64,000 bases of DNA from Linyphia triangularis (Eukaryota > Arthropoda > Arachnida > Araneae > Linyphiidae). The position numbers and the translations under genes were made by a program. The DNA is taken from the NCBI GenBank assembly GCA_963978545.1, contig OZ021724.1:98315792-98379791 (forward strand), read 5' to 3'. Positions within the stretch are counted from its first letter, which is position 1, and each line of letters opens with the position of its first letter. The notes below the pieces were generated by a model, which saw only the letters and a list, made by a program, of their open reading frames with translations, was not told the origin of the DNA and searched no databases. Below, one piece after another: positions 1 through 23,700 of the stretch.

Positions 1-2001
1 CGATTGGTTAAATCCGTTCAAGGGGCTTTGGATATGCCGAATTTAAATATTACATTTTGGACTGACTCTATGGTAGCTTTATATTGGATTAAAAACTATG
101 GGGAGTGGTCAATGTTCGTGTCCAATAGAGTAAAAGAGATAGGAAAAATAACGTCTCCGGACAATTGGAGGCACGTTCCCGGTACGTTGAATCCGGCAGA
201 TGTTCTTTCTCGTGGGTGCTCCCCGAGTCATCTGTTGGATTCAGCATGGCTTAATGGTCCTGTGTGGCTGCAAGAGGACTCAAGAAAATGGCCAGTAACT
301 GACATAAAGTGTGAGATTAAAGAGGTCAATGCTGAAAGGAGGAAGGTTAAACTTTGTAACCTTAATGTCAAAGATAGCTTTCCTTGGTATTCACAAAGGT
401 TTACAAATTATCACTCTATGGTCAGATTGACAGCATGGATTAGAAGATTCATTAGTAACTGTCGTACGACCTCTGACGATAGAGCTGTAGGTGAATTGTC
501 AAGTTCTGAAATTGACAAGGCAGAAAAAATTCTTATTGGCTCAATACAAAGAGAATTTTTCCCTGATCCAAGTTGTATTCCGATAATTAATGTCTTCAAA
601 GATGAAGATGGGTTAATACGCGTTAAGACAAAAATAACTGAGCGGAAAGATAACCCTTGTTTTTTAACACCTATCCTCCTTCCAGAAAATTGCCATTTAA
701 CTTTGAAGTTAATTGAATACCTACATAAAGTAAATTGTCATGCGGGTACCCAAATATTACTTTCAATTATTCGAGAAAAATTTTGGATTTTAAAATCTAG
801 GAAAACTGTTCGAAGTGTGATAGGGAAGTGTGTAACCTGCAGCAGATATAGTGCAAAACCAGCTGTTAGTGCGCCTGTTGCTTTACCTGCAGACCGTGTA
901 AGTGAGGCTAATGTTTTTGAGGTTATAGGCATAGATCTGGCCGGTCCTCTCTTCCTTTTGAATGGTGAGAAAGTGTGGATTGTGTTATTTACATGTGCGG
1001 TCTTCCGAGCATTGCATTTAGAACTTGTGACTTCACTCTCAACGGAGAATTTTCTACTAGCTTTTCGTCGATTTATCGCTCGAAGGGGAAGACCAAAGAC
1101 AGTGTACACAGACAACGGTAGTAATTTTAAGGGTGCTGTTACTGAATTCCAAAAGCTGGACTGGGATAAAATTGAACGTGAGACAGAACTTCAGTGTGTG
1201 AAATGGAAGTTCATCCCACCCACTGCTGCTTGGTGGGGAGGGTGGTGGGAGAGACTTGTAAGAGTGATTAAAGATCTTCTGAAACGCACTCTAGGAAAGT
1301 CAATTTTATCTTACGAAGAGTTACTGACAGTCTGTTGTGATTGTGAATCGATTATTAATTCCCGTCCATTGACTTATGTGTCAGAGGATTCTGAGGACTT
1401 GGTTGCTATTACACCAGCCATGTTTCTAATGACCAATTCTACCTCTGATGTATCTGATTTAGATGAGTGTGCCAGATTTCGAAAACGTGTTAAGTATCGA
1501 GCCAAATTGCTTAAAGATTTAAGAGGTAGATTCCGAAGGGAATATTTGGGATTGTTAGTACAACGACACCAAAAGTCATCTTCTCGAGACTTTACTGTTG
1601 GGGAAATTGTCCTTGTAGAGAACACTAGCAAAAAGAGATTATTTTGGCCTTTAGCCAAAATTTTGGATTTGTTACCTGGTAGGGACGGTAAAGTTCGTAC
1701 ATTAAAATTGAAGTGTGGTAACTATGTTATAATCCGTCCTGTGCAGAGAGTTTTTCCTCTAGAGATCCTGCCTACAGAGACTCCAGCTGTAGCTGCTGGT
1801 CTAAGCGATGTTCCAGAGTCGTCGGCCCCACCGGATGATCCAGTGACAACTTTTTTTCCGACTGCTGACCCAGAGATGACTGGATTATCTCCTGGAGTTC
1901 ACGATGTGGACGTTCCGAAGTTGTCAAGATTTGGACTAAAGATCAGACCTCCCCGAAAATTAAACTTGTTAAACATGACTTTATTTTTTGAATCAGATTA
2001 G
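1..2001 (+). CDS. BEL/Pao retrotransposon polyprotein, 3' part (RNase H tail, integrase, DUF5641-like)
   Basis: The frame is open at the left window edge, so this is the C-terminal part of a longer Pol; no true start is visible. Numbering from the first downstream Leu codon (base 4): an RNase H-like WTDS (D21) and the NPAD..SRG segment (D66) come first. An HHCC zinc finger follows (H241, H246, C276, C279), then an integrase core with D311 in GIDLAGP, D370 in YTDNGSNF and E416 in WWGGWWERL. The WWGGWWER signature and the C-terminal FTVGEIVLVE..WPLAKI..PGRDGKVR block are characteristic of BEL/Pao integrase followed by DUF5641. The protein would act in reverse transcription and integration of its own element. 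About 665 residues are uninterrupted, ending at TAG 1999-2001, so this copy is not badly decayed here. It lies about 2.5 kb upstream of the SKP1 start codon. Confidence 0.9.
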   Translation, partial: RLVKSVQGALDMPNLNITFWTDSMVALYWIKNYGEWSMFVSNRVKEIGKITSPDNWRHVPGTLNPADVLSRGCSPSHLLDSAWLNGPVWLQEDSRKWPVTDIKCEIKEVNAERRKVKLCNLNVKDSFPWYSQRFTNYHSMVRLTAWIRRFISNCRTTSDDRAVGELSSSEIDKAEKILIGSIQREFFPDPSCIPIINVFKDEDGLIRVKTKITERKDNPCFLTPILLPENCHLTLKLIEYLHKVNCHAGTQILLSIIREKFWILKSRKTVRSVIGKCVTCSRYSAKPAVSAPVALPADRVSEANVFEVIGIDLAGPLFLLNGEKVWIVLFTCAVFRALHLELVTSLSTENFLLAFRRFIARRGRPKTVYTDNGSNFKGAVTEFQKLDWDKIERETELQCVKWKFIPPTAAWWGGWWERLVRVIKDLLKRTLGKSILSYEELLTVCCDCESIINSRPLTYVSEDSEDLVAITPAMFLMTNSTSDVSDLDECARFRKRVKYRAKLLKDLRGRFRREYLGLLVQRHQKSSSRDFTVGEIVLVENTSKKRLFWPLAKILDLLPGRDGKVRTLKLKCGNYVIIRPVQRVFPLEILPTETPAVAAGLSDVPESSAPPDDPVTTFFPTADPEMTGLSPGVHDVDVPKLSRFGLKIRPPRKLNLLNMTLFFESD

Positions 2002-2005
2002 ACTC

Positions 2006-2018
2006 AAAAAGGGGGAGA
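2006..2018 (+). other. Polypurine tract of the BEL/Pao element
   Basis: A purine run (AAAAAGGGGGAGA) starts five bases after the Pol stop codon and directly precedes a TGTTGCGAAAC sequence that looks like the first bases of an LTR. This is the expected site of plus-strand DNA priming. Confidence 0.7.
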
Positions 2019-2019
2019 A

Positions 2020-2590
2020 TGTTGCGAAACACAACTCAACTCAACTCAACTTTGTAAGAAAGTTTCGGTTCTTGTTTTGATTCTTAAAAAGTTTTGGTTC
2101 GTGTTTGTAAAAGAGTGATTGCGTAGTAAATGGAATGTTCTTTTCTTTGAATCAGCGTGTCTGTTTTATTGCTTATCTTATCCATAATATGAATCCTTGC
2201 TATGTTTGTTAAACTGGCAAACTGATTTCTACAAAATGTCTCATATATTCTAAGACGGCAACTCGACAATGGCGAGTAAGTGCCGCCATTTTAAATAAAG
2301 CACTTGCCTGACTGGGATGTAGTTCACTCCTTTTCGCAGCGTCTGTATCTATGTTAAGATCGGCTGTTAGGACGTCTGTTCTCCATGTTAGGAGCGGTCC
2401 CCTTTTCTTTTTTTTTTTGGAGCAATAACAGTCTTCTACCTTCTAGGTGCTCCAGTCTTCGGACAACAGAAGCTGCTTTTTCCTCCCATGAATACGTCGT
2501 TTATCTTAAAGTAGTTTGATTAAGCAGTGTTTGGCCTATTATCTGGTTGCGTTGCGGCCCTGCATCAAATCAATATACCTCCTAAGATGA
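2020..2590 (+). repeat. Probable 3' LTR of the BEL/Pao element (right boundary uncertain)
   Basis: It begins TGTTGCGAAAC just after the polypurine tract, with short ACTCA direct repeats near its start (about 2033-2050). AATAAA at 2294-2299 is a plausible LTR poly(A) signal. The 5' LTR lies outside the window, so the right end cannot be set by comparison. A GGTGACCCGAATTGAAC stretch at about 2591 resembles a primer-binding-site region, suggesting the LTR ends shortly before it; a solo or tandem LTR arrangement is possible. Confidence 0.5.
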
Positions 2591-4074
2591 GGTGACCCGA
2601 ATTGAACTGCAAATCTCAAGATGTAACCCAACCAGTCTTCTATAATATGAAAAAATAATATCAATAAAGAAGCCTCAAAAACTTACCCTATCGTTTTCAA
2701 TAAAAAATATGCAAAAAGGCAAAGCAATATGAATTTTCGTTATTTGATTACGAATTCCCCAGTAAGCAAAGTGTTATGACGTTACATTTATAAGTTTATA
2801 CATTCCATGTCAAAAAATTTGCTCTTTGTTTTCGTACTCTTTCTCTGGCAATGAGTATTTCGTATTCTTACTTATTCTCAATTCAGTCATTTGGTTTATT
2901 CATAGAAACAGGTAAATATCCTCAGCTTGTGGTAAATAACTTTTTTAACTGTAAGGTATTTATGTACGAACTATTGTGACTATTTCTTCTTCAACATAAA
3001 AATTTTATTTGCACTGTATTTCATTAAGCCCTGTCGTTCGTATAATTTTTCAATTGGAATATTTTTTTTTGTTTAGCCTAAATTGTATGAATCCCTATTA
3101 GTTGAAACACGAGTTTAAAAATTAATGAGTTTTCAGCGAAATAATTTAACATTCTCACGTTTTCTTTAAATCTTCGATAGTTTATACAAGGGTAGTTAAG
3201 ATAAGTAAAATATATTAACACAAAATGCTTTCTACTGAATACTTTTTTTCTACAGTTTGTATGAAAACGTCATTTCTCCCTTTTTATTAGCTTGAAACAA
3301 CATGCTTTAAATGTCTCTTTGTTTTAAAAGTTAAGTATTTCTAAAATGAGTTCAAAATGATGCAAAAATTCACGTTCTAAAATGTGCATACACGACATTA
3401 TTAGCTTGCGCAGTACGTTAGTTTTGGCGATTCTAAAGACTTCAATTCCTTTTTGGAAACTAAAGTGGAATTTTTACTTGTTAGAATTTTTTTAAGGTTT
3501 TTAATCAGTACGGAATGTAGTGAATTATATTTAGGTTTCCAAGGTTATGCAGTGTCATGAATGTTTGGTAAGACTTATGAACTTGGTAGTACCTCTTGCC
3601 AACTTCAATGCATGCATAGTTTTAAAAACAAGGCAAGTCAAGTTACATTAGCAAAATGAATTATAATTAACAGCCCCTTGGATGAAGGAAAAAATATTGC
3701 TAAATCTCTGGTTATTATCATTCCATGATCAACTATCCCCTCCTCCCCCTCTCCCTCTTTCAAGTATGTGCTCTACAAAAAATGAGTACAGTACATCAGT
3801 GATACAGACATATAGTTTATCAGGCTGCCTGGTGGGATTTTTCCAGGTTTTCTTCCAATCGAGATTTGTATATAGGGTAGTTTTCCCTTTAAAGATCTCC
3901 CGAGGGAAATATTTTTGTCTTGCAGATTTTGATTAAACAATGTTCTGCTACAGTATAACCCTACAGTAGCGATTGCCATAATAGATTCCCAATACAAACA
4001 TGGGTATTTTCTTGAAAAGTGAGGGGACTCGTCTTCCCACACTTCTTGCACTGAGTGTCGCATCACATTTGATT
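2591..4074. other. AT-rich sequence upstream of SKP1, no recognisable gene
   Basis: Both strands were scanned: only short open frames without family resemblance, plus poly-A/T runs. SKP1 transcription must start upstream of 4545, but no clear promoter or additional untranslated exon can be picked out here. Confidence 0.4.
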
Positions 4075-4258
4075 TGGACCGACCAAACAGTATAGTGGTT
4101 AGCGTGCTAGCTTCTAGACCGCGAGGTTGCGGGTTCGAGTCCCGTGTTAGGCATGGGTGTTTGTAAATGTATGTTGGCTTGTCTAATGACGAATGTTTCG
4201 GCTAATATAGCCCTCGTGTTGCTGACGGCGTCAGATAATCTGAAAACCAACCAACCAC
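4075..4258 (+). repeat. tRNA-derived SINE, copy 1
   Basis: The head has an RNA polymerase III A box (TAGTGGTTAGCG, 4093-4104) and a perfect B box (GGTTCGAGTCC, 4132-4142). A tRNA-unrelated body follows, containing GCTGACGGCG and CAGATAATCTGAA and ending in a CCAACC-rich tail. It cannot fold as a full tRNA, so it is a SINE rather than a tRNA gene. A second copy in opposite orientation lies at 46373-46557, similar along its whole length. This copy sits about 300 bp upstream of the SKP1 coding start, probably within a 5'UTR intron. Confidence 0.85.
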
Positions 4259-4499
4259 ATTTAATTTGGTTTTGGCAAATGGTAAAGTTTCACTATTTTA
4301 TTTATCTTTATCTAAACTTTGTTATTTGTGTTAACTTCCTAGTTATGGGTACCAGCTTTTGGTAAAGTTGTTTAACTTCCGAATTTATTTATTTTTTTAA
4401 TTTTCTTCCGCTGATTTTTTTTTTATTAATAGCTGTCCCCTGTCTGAAATAGTTTTGGAAAATTTTTGTGCTTCTAAAGTTTCTTGTGACTCTTCATAG

Positions 4500-17309
<12,810 letters not shown>

Positions 17310-18050
17310 CACCCTAAAGACTCAACTCGACTCCCTCTTAATGCGTCATGTGGGGCGATCCGACTGCGAACTTCCGCGAGGTTAGGTTGCTGTGGACGGT
17401 TTTTTTCTCCTTTAATTTCTGCGTAACATTGAATTTTGAACTTGTAGGGGTTCAACAAATCTTCTAAGGCAATATTACTGTGACAGGTGAAACTTTTCAA
17501 ATGTACTTTATGAAGTGTCTTTGCCATCCCTATAAGTTGTTAAATAAATGGTATGCAGTATTTTTGCAAATGTTTATTATGAGTAGGTGTTACTAAAAAA
17601 TTTGTGCAAAAGAGCGTAGTCGGATTGTCCCTTGTGTGATGTCCCAAACACCCAATCTCAATTAGGTCTTTAACTTAACTGTCTTAGAAAACTCTAAAAG
17701 GACTTTGACGTTTTAAAATCAATGTAGTTCTCGTTTTCCAGATTGTTTAAAGTTTGTCTCTACTTGTTTTAAGCTTCCGATGAAATAAAGCTGATAAAAC
17801 TAAAATCAATTCTAAGTGTATAAAGAAATTGCAATTTTTTCCCTCTTAAGTTGCACCCCAAGTATGGAATTATGAACGTTTTAAAGGATGGACCAGACAT
17901 GTCATTTGTTATATGGAGTGTTGGTAAAAGATTGTGTTCTATGTATGATTCTTGATATGTTCTTAAACCAGGTTTGTGTTAACAATTTTGTTATGTGTGA
18001 TATCTTTTGTATTCCATAATAATAAAGATGCTTGTCTTGTATTTGTTTCT
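17310..18050 (+). promoter_or_regulatory. SKP1: SKP1 3' untranslated region with alternative poly(A) signals
   Basis: AATAAA hexamers occur at about 17543, 17784 and 18022. The last is followed by a GT/T-rich stretch (TTGTCTTGTATTTGTTTCTC), the best candidate for the main cleavage signal. This would give a 3'UTR of roughly 0.25, 0.5 or 0.75 kb. Confidence 0.6.
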
Positions 18051-18127
18051 CATTCCTAATAGATTAATGGGAAACTGCAAGTTTAGGTACCTCTTCAATC
18101 ATCATTCTGAATTTTTTTTAGGATGTG

Positions 18128-18662
18128 CAGGGCTGCCATAGGCGACTGTTTTCAAGGCAAGGCTTCTATGGCGACTTTTTTATTATGCTGCATTAACAGA
18201 ATTTAATTTTTTTTCTTGACAGGAGAGGGGTTCTAATATTGAGGGTTTATATAGTAATTAATCTTTCAGCTAGCATGTTATTGAATATTATTTAATTTTT
18301 TACAAAACGACTTCTAACAGGCCTGGAGCTCTGAAATTTTCAACATAAGTAGTTTTAGCTTGCTAATTAGACTTTTGATGAACAAAATGTAAAAATTTAA
18401 TGTTTTGTTTTTACTCTTGTTAATTTTTTTTTTTACAAAGCGACTACTAATAGATGTAAAGCTCTGAAATTTTCACGAGAAGTGTCAAAAGCTGGGACGT
18501 ATACACGATGGGTTTCCGCAATGGAGTGCCTTTTGCATCTAGTTAAAAAGTATAGTTTTTCAGAATTGTCACGCTACTAATTTTAGTATTTGAGGATACT
18601 ATTTTTTACATCTGAGCCTACTAAGGCAACTATTTTCAATTCTATTAAAACTGGCAGTCCTG
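18128..18662. mobile_element. hAT-like MITE relic with CAGGGCTGCCA ends
   Basis: The left end CAGGGCTGCCA and right end TGGCAGTCCTG are inverted with one mismatch. Flanks GATGTG and AATGTG match 5 of 6. The interior has two similar AAGCTCTGAAATTTTC blocks. There is no coding sequence. Confidence 0.55.
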
Positions 18663-18689
18663 AATGTGTAAGGGTATTAGATTATGAAT

Positions 18690-19130
18690 GTACTGGTCTG
18701 CCAATGCAAAAATGGTCGAAAGTGATCAAGAATCAACTTTTCAATGAGTGGAACTAAATCAGATTGCCAAATATGTCATAACTTGCCAAATAATGACAAT
18801 TTTTGGTAATCTTAATTTTCAATGAAGGGAGCAGGCATCTTTTAAAAGCGAGTCAATTTGGAAATAAATATTATATAACTCTTGATGTGATATTTATCAA
18901 CAACTTCTTGCCTCACTTTTAAAAGATAGGAATATTTTTTGCCTACGAGATGAAATCATCTGCACCCTTTCCTATTGAAAATTAAAAGGCGGTGAGTTAC
19001 CAATTAAAAAAGTGCTCATTATTTGGCAGGTTGGGCATATTTGGCAATCTGATTTAGTTCAACTCCTTCAAAATCGATTTTTGAACAGTTTCAACCGTTT
19101 TTGCCTCTGGAAACAAAGATCCTATTAATT
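18690..19130. repeat. Long imperfect inverted repeat (foldback), about 440 bp
   Basis: The left arm from about 18701 (GCAAAAATGG, AACTAAATCAGATTGCCAAA, GCCAAATAATGA, TTTTCAAT, ATCTTTTAAAAG) is matched in reverse complement and reverse order by the right arm up to about 19120. The dyad centre is near 18880. It lies between the 3' ends of SKP1 and IARS1, and either transcript reading through would form a hairpin RNA. Confidence 0.7.
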
Positions 19131-20640
19131 TTTCCCAAATCAGTATTAAATCGTCTAAATTTGATGCCACGTAATTCTTTATATTTTAAGTCCAATAATT
19201 ACATTTCAAAAGTACCAGTGACAATATTAGAGAAAAATTAAATTCTTTTACGTCAGCACCTTCATGTGTAAAACTATTATTTGGAAGTCGACTACTAGGT
19301 AATTTTTGTGGTTGAGCACCGGTTTGTCTTATATCAGGATGGCTACCGAATTTGAGAAACAAAATTTTCCGATTTTCCAGAAAATTCCCTGATGTGCGTC
19401 TGTTGACGCTAGCATTCAAAACAATGAAAATAATAGCCAATTTAAAAATATATAAATTTATATATAAATGTAATTCTAAATAATGCTGGTTATTGCCATG
19501 CTGGTTATTGATATGGAATGGTGTTATTTAGAGTTTTTATTATTTTTACTCAATTAAATAAAAAGGGGTGATATTTTTGGCAATTTTTACACAAGAAAAA
19601 AAATTCCGATATAAAATATTGCATAAAAAAGCACATTTTTGTAAAGAAAAAAGAATCCCATAAAAATAGACCACCACAGCGATTTCATCGCAGAAGCGCT
19701 AAATTTATCAAAGATCGCAAATGCACAGTACGGCGAAATACTTCTGCTACAATTCCTCTATCTTGTTTAAACCATTTATTACCACGATTAATCAATTTTT
19801 ATGATTTTAACTTGCTAATATTGGAACATTAAATTTTATCAGCACAGTCAGATTTACAGTCCACTTTTTGCTTCCAGCATAATGCATTAATGATAAATTT
19901 TTTAGACACTTTCTATGATTATAATAACAGAGACTACAACACATGCAGATTCAAAGTATTTGAAAAAAAAAGTTATTGAAGTTTTCATAAACTAATATTT
20001 ATTGGCAAACTAACACTTGTCAGTTCTCGGATTTAAAATCATGTAATGTTTTACTTTATATTTTTAAAGCTTATAATTCCAAGTAAATATGTTTCGTATA
20101 ATTGAATTTTTTATAATGTATTGTATACAAATTTTCAGAAATATTGGAAAATCACTTGGAATGATTAAAATGTGCTGGCATAATTTTTGTGCAATTTCAT
20201 AAAATATATATTTAAAAGTATTTTATGATATTGGAATAAGTAATTTTGTAACGATAAGATTAAGGATATTTTTTCGTTAATTATTATCCCGAATTATTAA
20301 AATTTGCTTGAGAAATTTCTTTTAAAGCAGGTTAAGCTTTGCAAACCTGAAAAAAAAAAACTATTGTCATTTTGGAAAAAGTCATCTTTTGAAAAATAGT
20401 GATAGCAGACAATATCGCCTTTAAATGTAAAATCTCCCTCTTGCCTCTCCTAACTGTCACCAATAATTCAACATGAAGAAATGTTTTGTCTTCTTAATCC
20501 ACATTTCAAGAATCGGATCCCATTATTTCAAGAAGCACAACTTCAGTACAAACATCTAAAAACTTTCTGAAATAACTGGGTCCACTTTGTGATTTTTGTA
20601 AGAGCAAAGTAAAATGAAATTAAAATTGAATTAAATAATT
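19131..20640. other. Interval between convergent SKP1 and IARS1 3' ends
   Basis: No gene. The stretch 19337-19490 is a fragment of the CAGGGTGGCTAC family whose full copy is at 44277-45198 (shared GGATGGCTAC, AAAATTCCCTGATG, GCTAATTTAAAAATATA-like phrases). The remainder is AT-rich. Confidence 0.5.
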
Positions 20641-20646
20641 TTTATT
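20641..20646 (-). terminator. IARS1: IARS1 poly(A) signal
   Basis: AATAAA on the - strand begins only about 10 nucleotides after the stop codon, implying a very short 3'UTR of a few tens of bases unless a more distal site is used. Confidence 0.65.
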
Positions 20647-20656
20647 GTTTGACTGT

Positions 20657-20797
20657 TCAGGCTAGGTATGCGTAAAGAGTCCTTGAATGCAGGTTGAGGA
20701 TATCGTTTCTGCTCATGTCGCTGGTGAGGGGCCGCGTCTTGTCAGAGCACAAAAATAGGCGGGGCTTCTTTCCATGGATACCAAACACGACTTGCAC
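20657..20797 (-). CDS. IARS1: IARS1 last exon with stop codon
   Basis: It encodes [16 protein letters not shown] through [10 protein letters not shown] and TGA (20657-20659), completing one UNE-I-like module. Confidence 0.94.
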   Translation of the reverse strand: MQVVFGIHGKKPRLFLCSDKTRPLTSDMSRNDILNLHSRTLYAYLA

Positions 20798-23700
20798 CTG
20801 GAAAAACAAAAGGTTTACAATCTTGCTAGGAATATGCAAATATACAAGGAAAAAGTCTGATAAAACAGATAAGTTAAGAAATAAGAAGGGTTTCTACATT
20901 CATATCGGTAATAAACGCTCAAAATACTTTTCAGGTGACCACAAAATGCAGGGGGAAAAGTTCCCTGATTTCCTTGATAGATTTTTAAAAAAATTTCTGA
21001 TTTACGGCCAACTTTTTTTTAAAATTTTTCCCAACTATTCCATATGTATAGGCACCCTTATCAAATAGAACATGTAGGTGAAAGAGATAATATTCTAATT
21101 TTTTTGCAAATAGTTTTGGCGGTAATAAAAAGTTTAAATTATTTTGTAACATTAAACTTCTAATGATTACTACAATTCTTAATTATTATTTTATCTTAAT
21201 TATTATAAATCATTAGATACGAATTATGTGGTAAGCAAAATTAGTAGAAAAAAGGGCCAAAATGTCCTGTGCGTCAGCCAGAGAATTGCTCAAATATGTA
21301 AGATGAACTTGTTTTCATTTGATTTAAAATTATTTTAGATAAAAACTTTAGGGTTAAAAAGAAAACTTCTTTGCTACCTATCATTTATAAATAAAATATA
21401 TTATTTAACAATACCAATTTTGAAAACTTTTCTGTCCCTTCCTAAACAGAAATGCTGGATTTACTTTTTATTACAAAAAGTAATGTGATGTCCTTTGCTC
21501 CAGTTCTATTCTAAATTTAAACTTGTCATTGATAAAATTGTAAATGAGATTTATTTTCATTTTTAAATCAAATTTGCAAATTATTTTTTTTTAACTGCGC
21601 AAAAACACTAATCCTTATCCAATTAACTTTCTGTTTTTTACTTCAAATCTTCACTTTAATGGGATATTCGCATAACCATCTTATCCTGGATCCCAGTCAA
21701 GCTGGTTAAAAAGGAGTCTACATATAATCTGAAGAGAAGGTCTTACCTGTCTGGCAAGAGCATCACTGCTCAGGTGGAAACTGCCTTTGGGGTTCTCCAG
21801 TAGAACCGAGCAACAGGTGTTCTCCTCCCCCTCACAAAGCTCTACGTTCACATATCTGCAACCAAGAAATTGCACTTCATAAGAGACTTCTCACTCGTTT
21901 TATTATAACAAAGTATTTCACAGATAGAGGTAGAAGTAGGGGTTTGATTTGTGAATTTTGAAACATTTTTGGGATCAAATTTGATGTTTAAAAATAGTGA
22001 AAGTCAAACATTTACATGTAGTAGAGAGAATAGTTTTTTAACATGAAAATAGAAAAAAGCACCGCTTTTTAGTTTTGCATTGTTTTCTTTCATTCATGAA
22101 AACATTTCACAGAATTTGAAGAGGATTTTCTAATGAAGAATTTTTTTAACCATACAATTTAGTAAAGACAATAAGCACTTTTTATTAACAGAACAGTCGC
22201 CTATAACTTGACAAAACAGTAAAAATTGCACTAATTTTAAGTTTTATGTAATAATATTTTTAAATAAAAGTACTACTTTCGACCCTATAGGAAAAACTAC
22301 TACCCATGTTTTGATCATGATTAGAGATGTAAATCATAAGAGTCCCCTTCAAAACCAATATCTAAATAATTAATAAAATGCCTTCTTAAACATATGAACT
22401 AGACTAAAAATATAAAAATTAAGTTCATTCTATTGTGTGTCAATCAATTGAGATGTAACATGCAAACCAGTAAAAAAATAACAAATTTAAAACAGTTCTA
22501 TTTTTAAAAAATTCTTTTAAATTTAAATTATTATTTATAAATTTAGCATAAATTTAAAGTTGTTTATCAAGCTAAAATAAACAATTTTATGAACAATTAC
22601 AGTTCAGTTTACAATTATAAACAAGGTCTATACAGAAAAGTTGGACAATTAATTGGGGCAAACTTTCTTATTCCATATTATAACAAAATTCCAGTAATTC
22701 TGCAGTGATTGAGACCAAATGGTGAAATAGATCATTACGTTTGCACAAATCATGAACATAGCAGTTTTCTATTCAGCGGAAGCTTAGATGAAAGCACACA
22801 CCACACCAACTCAATACAAATCTCAAAGATAGCGATTATTACATCAACAAAAGTAGCTGGAGATATCACCAAAACGGAGGCGCAAATCCTCATATAATTT
22901 CTTTTTTCTCCTCTTGGAGGAAATTCTTTGTGGTTTAAATTTCCTATTTTTTCTCTAGCGGGAATTTGTTTGGCGTTTTAAATTTCTTAGGAATTAACAA
23001 AAAAGTTAAGCATAATTTTAACAAGGGTTACCACACTTATTAAAGAAAAAAAATTCAAAGACCATTTAATAAAATTCAAGGACCCTAAAATTACATACTT
23101 TACACATTAAGTCACAAAAAGGAGGCAGGGAAAAATGGAAGCAGAGATTATCGGTTATTGCTTAAAATTCAAGGACCTTATCCTTTTTTCAAGGACTTTC
23201 ACTAAATTTCATAAAAAAATTTTAAGAAATTTCAAGGACCATGGAAACCCTGTTTAAGAAGCTAAAAATTTAAAGAATTTTAGAACAAATCCGACCTCTG
23301 CTAACGAGACTTTGAAATCTAGTTTACACATTTAATTTACACTAATTTAAAAATGTGACCTACTTGCAGAAAGGTTCACTGTACTTGTGGTCTGTTTTCA
23401 GTTTCTTTCTGTCCTCAGGTGATGCACTTTCAATCTTGCGTACTTTGAGATCAGCAGTTACTTCGGGACTTCCATTCAAATGACATATAACCATCTCAAG
23501 TTTAGCGCCTTTGATCTATTCACGAGAAATAATTTGACATACATAAATGCAAAAAAATTACTTATTTCAATTCCTTAACTAAATTTTAAAAACTTTCATG
23601 CAATATACAGGGGGAGCAGTGAATTTTCTAAGAAATTTAGGTATAATTCTTAGAGGTAAATCTTAAAATTTTAGGGATAATTAAAAAACATTTAGGGATA

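Noticed and set aside
4085..4150. Possible functional tRNA gene
   Set aside because: A and B boxes are good, but the acceptor stem does not pair and the same unit recurs with a long non-tRNA body at 46373-46557, so it is a SINE.
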